From the NCBI GenBank assembly GCA_012798135.1, contig JAAZNU010000007.1, positions 1-7,238 of the forward strand: DNA of 7,238 nucleotides, read 5' to 3'. Below are positions 7,103 to 7,238 of this stretch, piece by piece. The notes beneath the pieces are model-generated. The model searched no databases. It was not told where the DNA came from and saw only the letters and a list, made by a program, of their open reading frames with translations. Source of the stretch: Veillonellaceae bacterium. Its GTDB lineage: Bacteria; Bacillota_C; Negativicutes; UBA1444. The translations under genes were made by a program, and so were the position numbers. Position 1 is the first letter of the stretch. Each line of letters opens with the position of its first letter.

Positions 7103-7238
7103 TTGGCAGTAATCATCAACCGGAAATTCTGCAAAGGCTGCGGAATCTGCGTGGCATTTTGTCCGAAGCAGGTTTTGGAGCTGGACGAACTGGGCAAAGT
7201 CGTGGACAAGAACGCGGCGGCCTGCATCTCCTGCGGGC
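7103..7238 (+). CDS. korD: 4Fe-4S ferredoxin, probable delta subunit of 2-oxoacid:ferredoxin oxidoreductase (3' partial)
   Basis: This small iron-sulfur subunit carries electrons from a thiamine-diphosphate enzyme that oxidatively decarboxylates a 2-oxoacid (2-oxoglutarate, a branched-chain oxoacid or pyruvate) to ferredoxin in anaerobes. Only 45 residues are in the window. They show MAVIIN followed by CKGCGICVAFCP (C10, C13, C16, C20), which binds the first cluster, then VLELDELGKVV and the start of the second cluster motif CISCG (C41, C44). This linker and order are typical of KorD/VorD subunits, which are usually about 65-75 residues and are followed by the alpha, beta and gamma subunit genes; those would lie beyond the window. 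The TTG start is chosen because of the GGAGG site seven bases upstream and the family-like N-terminus. It is preceded by its own promoters and is probably the first gene of a new operon. The exact substrate class, and hence the symbol, is an inference. Confidence 0.8.
   Translation, partial: MAVIINRKFCKGCGICVAFCPKQVLELDELGKVVDKNAAACISCG

Noticed and set aside
1..7238. CRISPR arrays, tRNA or rRNA genes, insertion sequences
   Set aside because: No regularly spaced repeats, cloverleaf-like or transposase-like sequence was seen; nearly all bases are accounted for by coding genes.

Overview
The window looks like ordinary chromosomal DNA from a fairly GC-rich anaerobic bacterium. By protein style I would guess a member of the Firmicutes, possibly Negativicutes. 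The basis is the combination of a LytS/LytTR-type sensor pair, strong GGAGG-type ribosome binding sites, two TTG starts and a ferredoxin-like delta subunit of a 2-oxoacid:ferredoxin oxidoreductase. The lineage is an inference from memory of these families, not a search result.

Layout, all genes on the + strand: (1) bases 1-980, the 3' part of sbcD, whose N-terminal metal ligands lie upstream of the window; (2) 977-4036, complete sbcC, overlapping sbcD by ATGA; (3) 4081-4476, a 131-residue protein of unknown function; (4) 4494-6218, a LytS/BtsS-type membrane histidine kinase; (5) 6215-6943, its LytTR response regulator, starting at a TTG that overlaps the kinase stop; (6) 6944-7102, a 159-base AT-rich intergenic region with two good candidate promoters and an elaborate inverted repeat; (7) 7103 to the end, the first 45 codons of a 4Fe-4S ferredoxin subunit (KorD/VorD-like). 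The first five genes are separated by 44 bases or less, with no terminator or convincing promoter between them, so they may be one transcript.

Functionally, SbcC and SbcD form the Mre11/Rad50-type nuclease that cuts DNA hairpins and blocked ends. The kinase and regulator form a two-component system of the family that includes pyruvate sensors (BtsSR, LytST). The last gene opens what is probably an oxidoreductase operon for a 2-oxoacid. A regulatory link between the sensor pair and that operon is attractive but unproven.

The coding part is conventional and I found no clear new system. The most interesting region is the intergenic stretch around 6953-7095, where a 15-bp inverted repeat with one bulged base brackets a near-consensus promoter, together with repeated TTTCG and TTATGA boxes. 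The 131-residue protein between sbcC and lytS is the other item worth a search.
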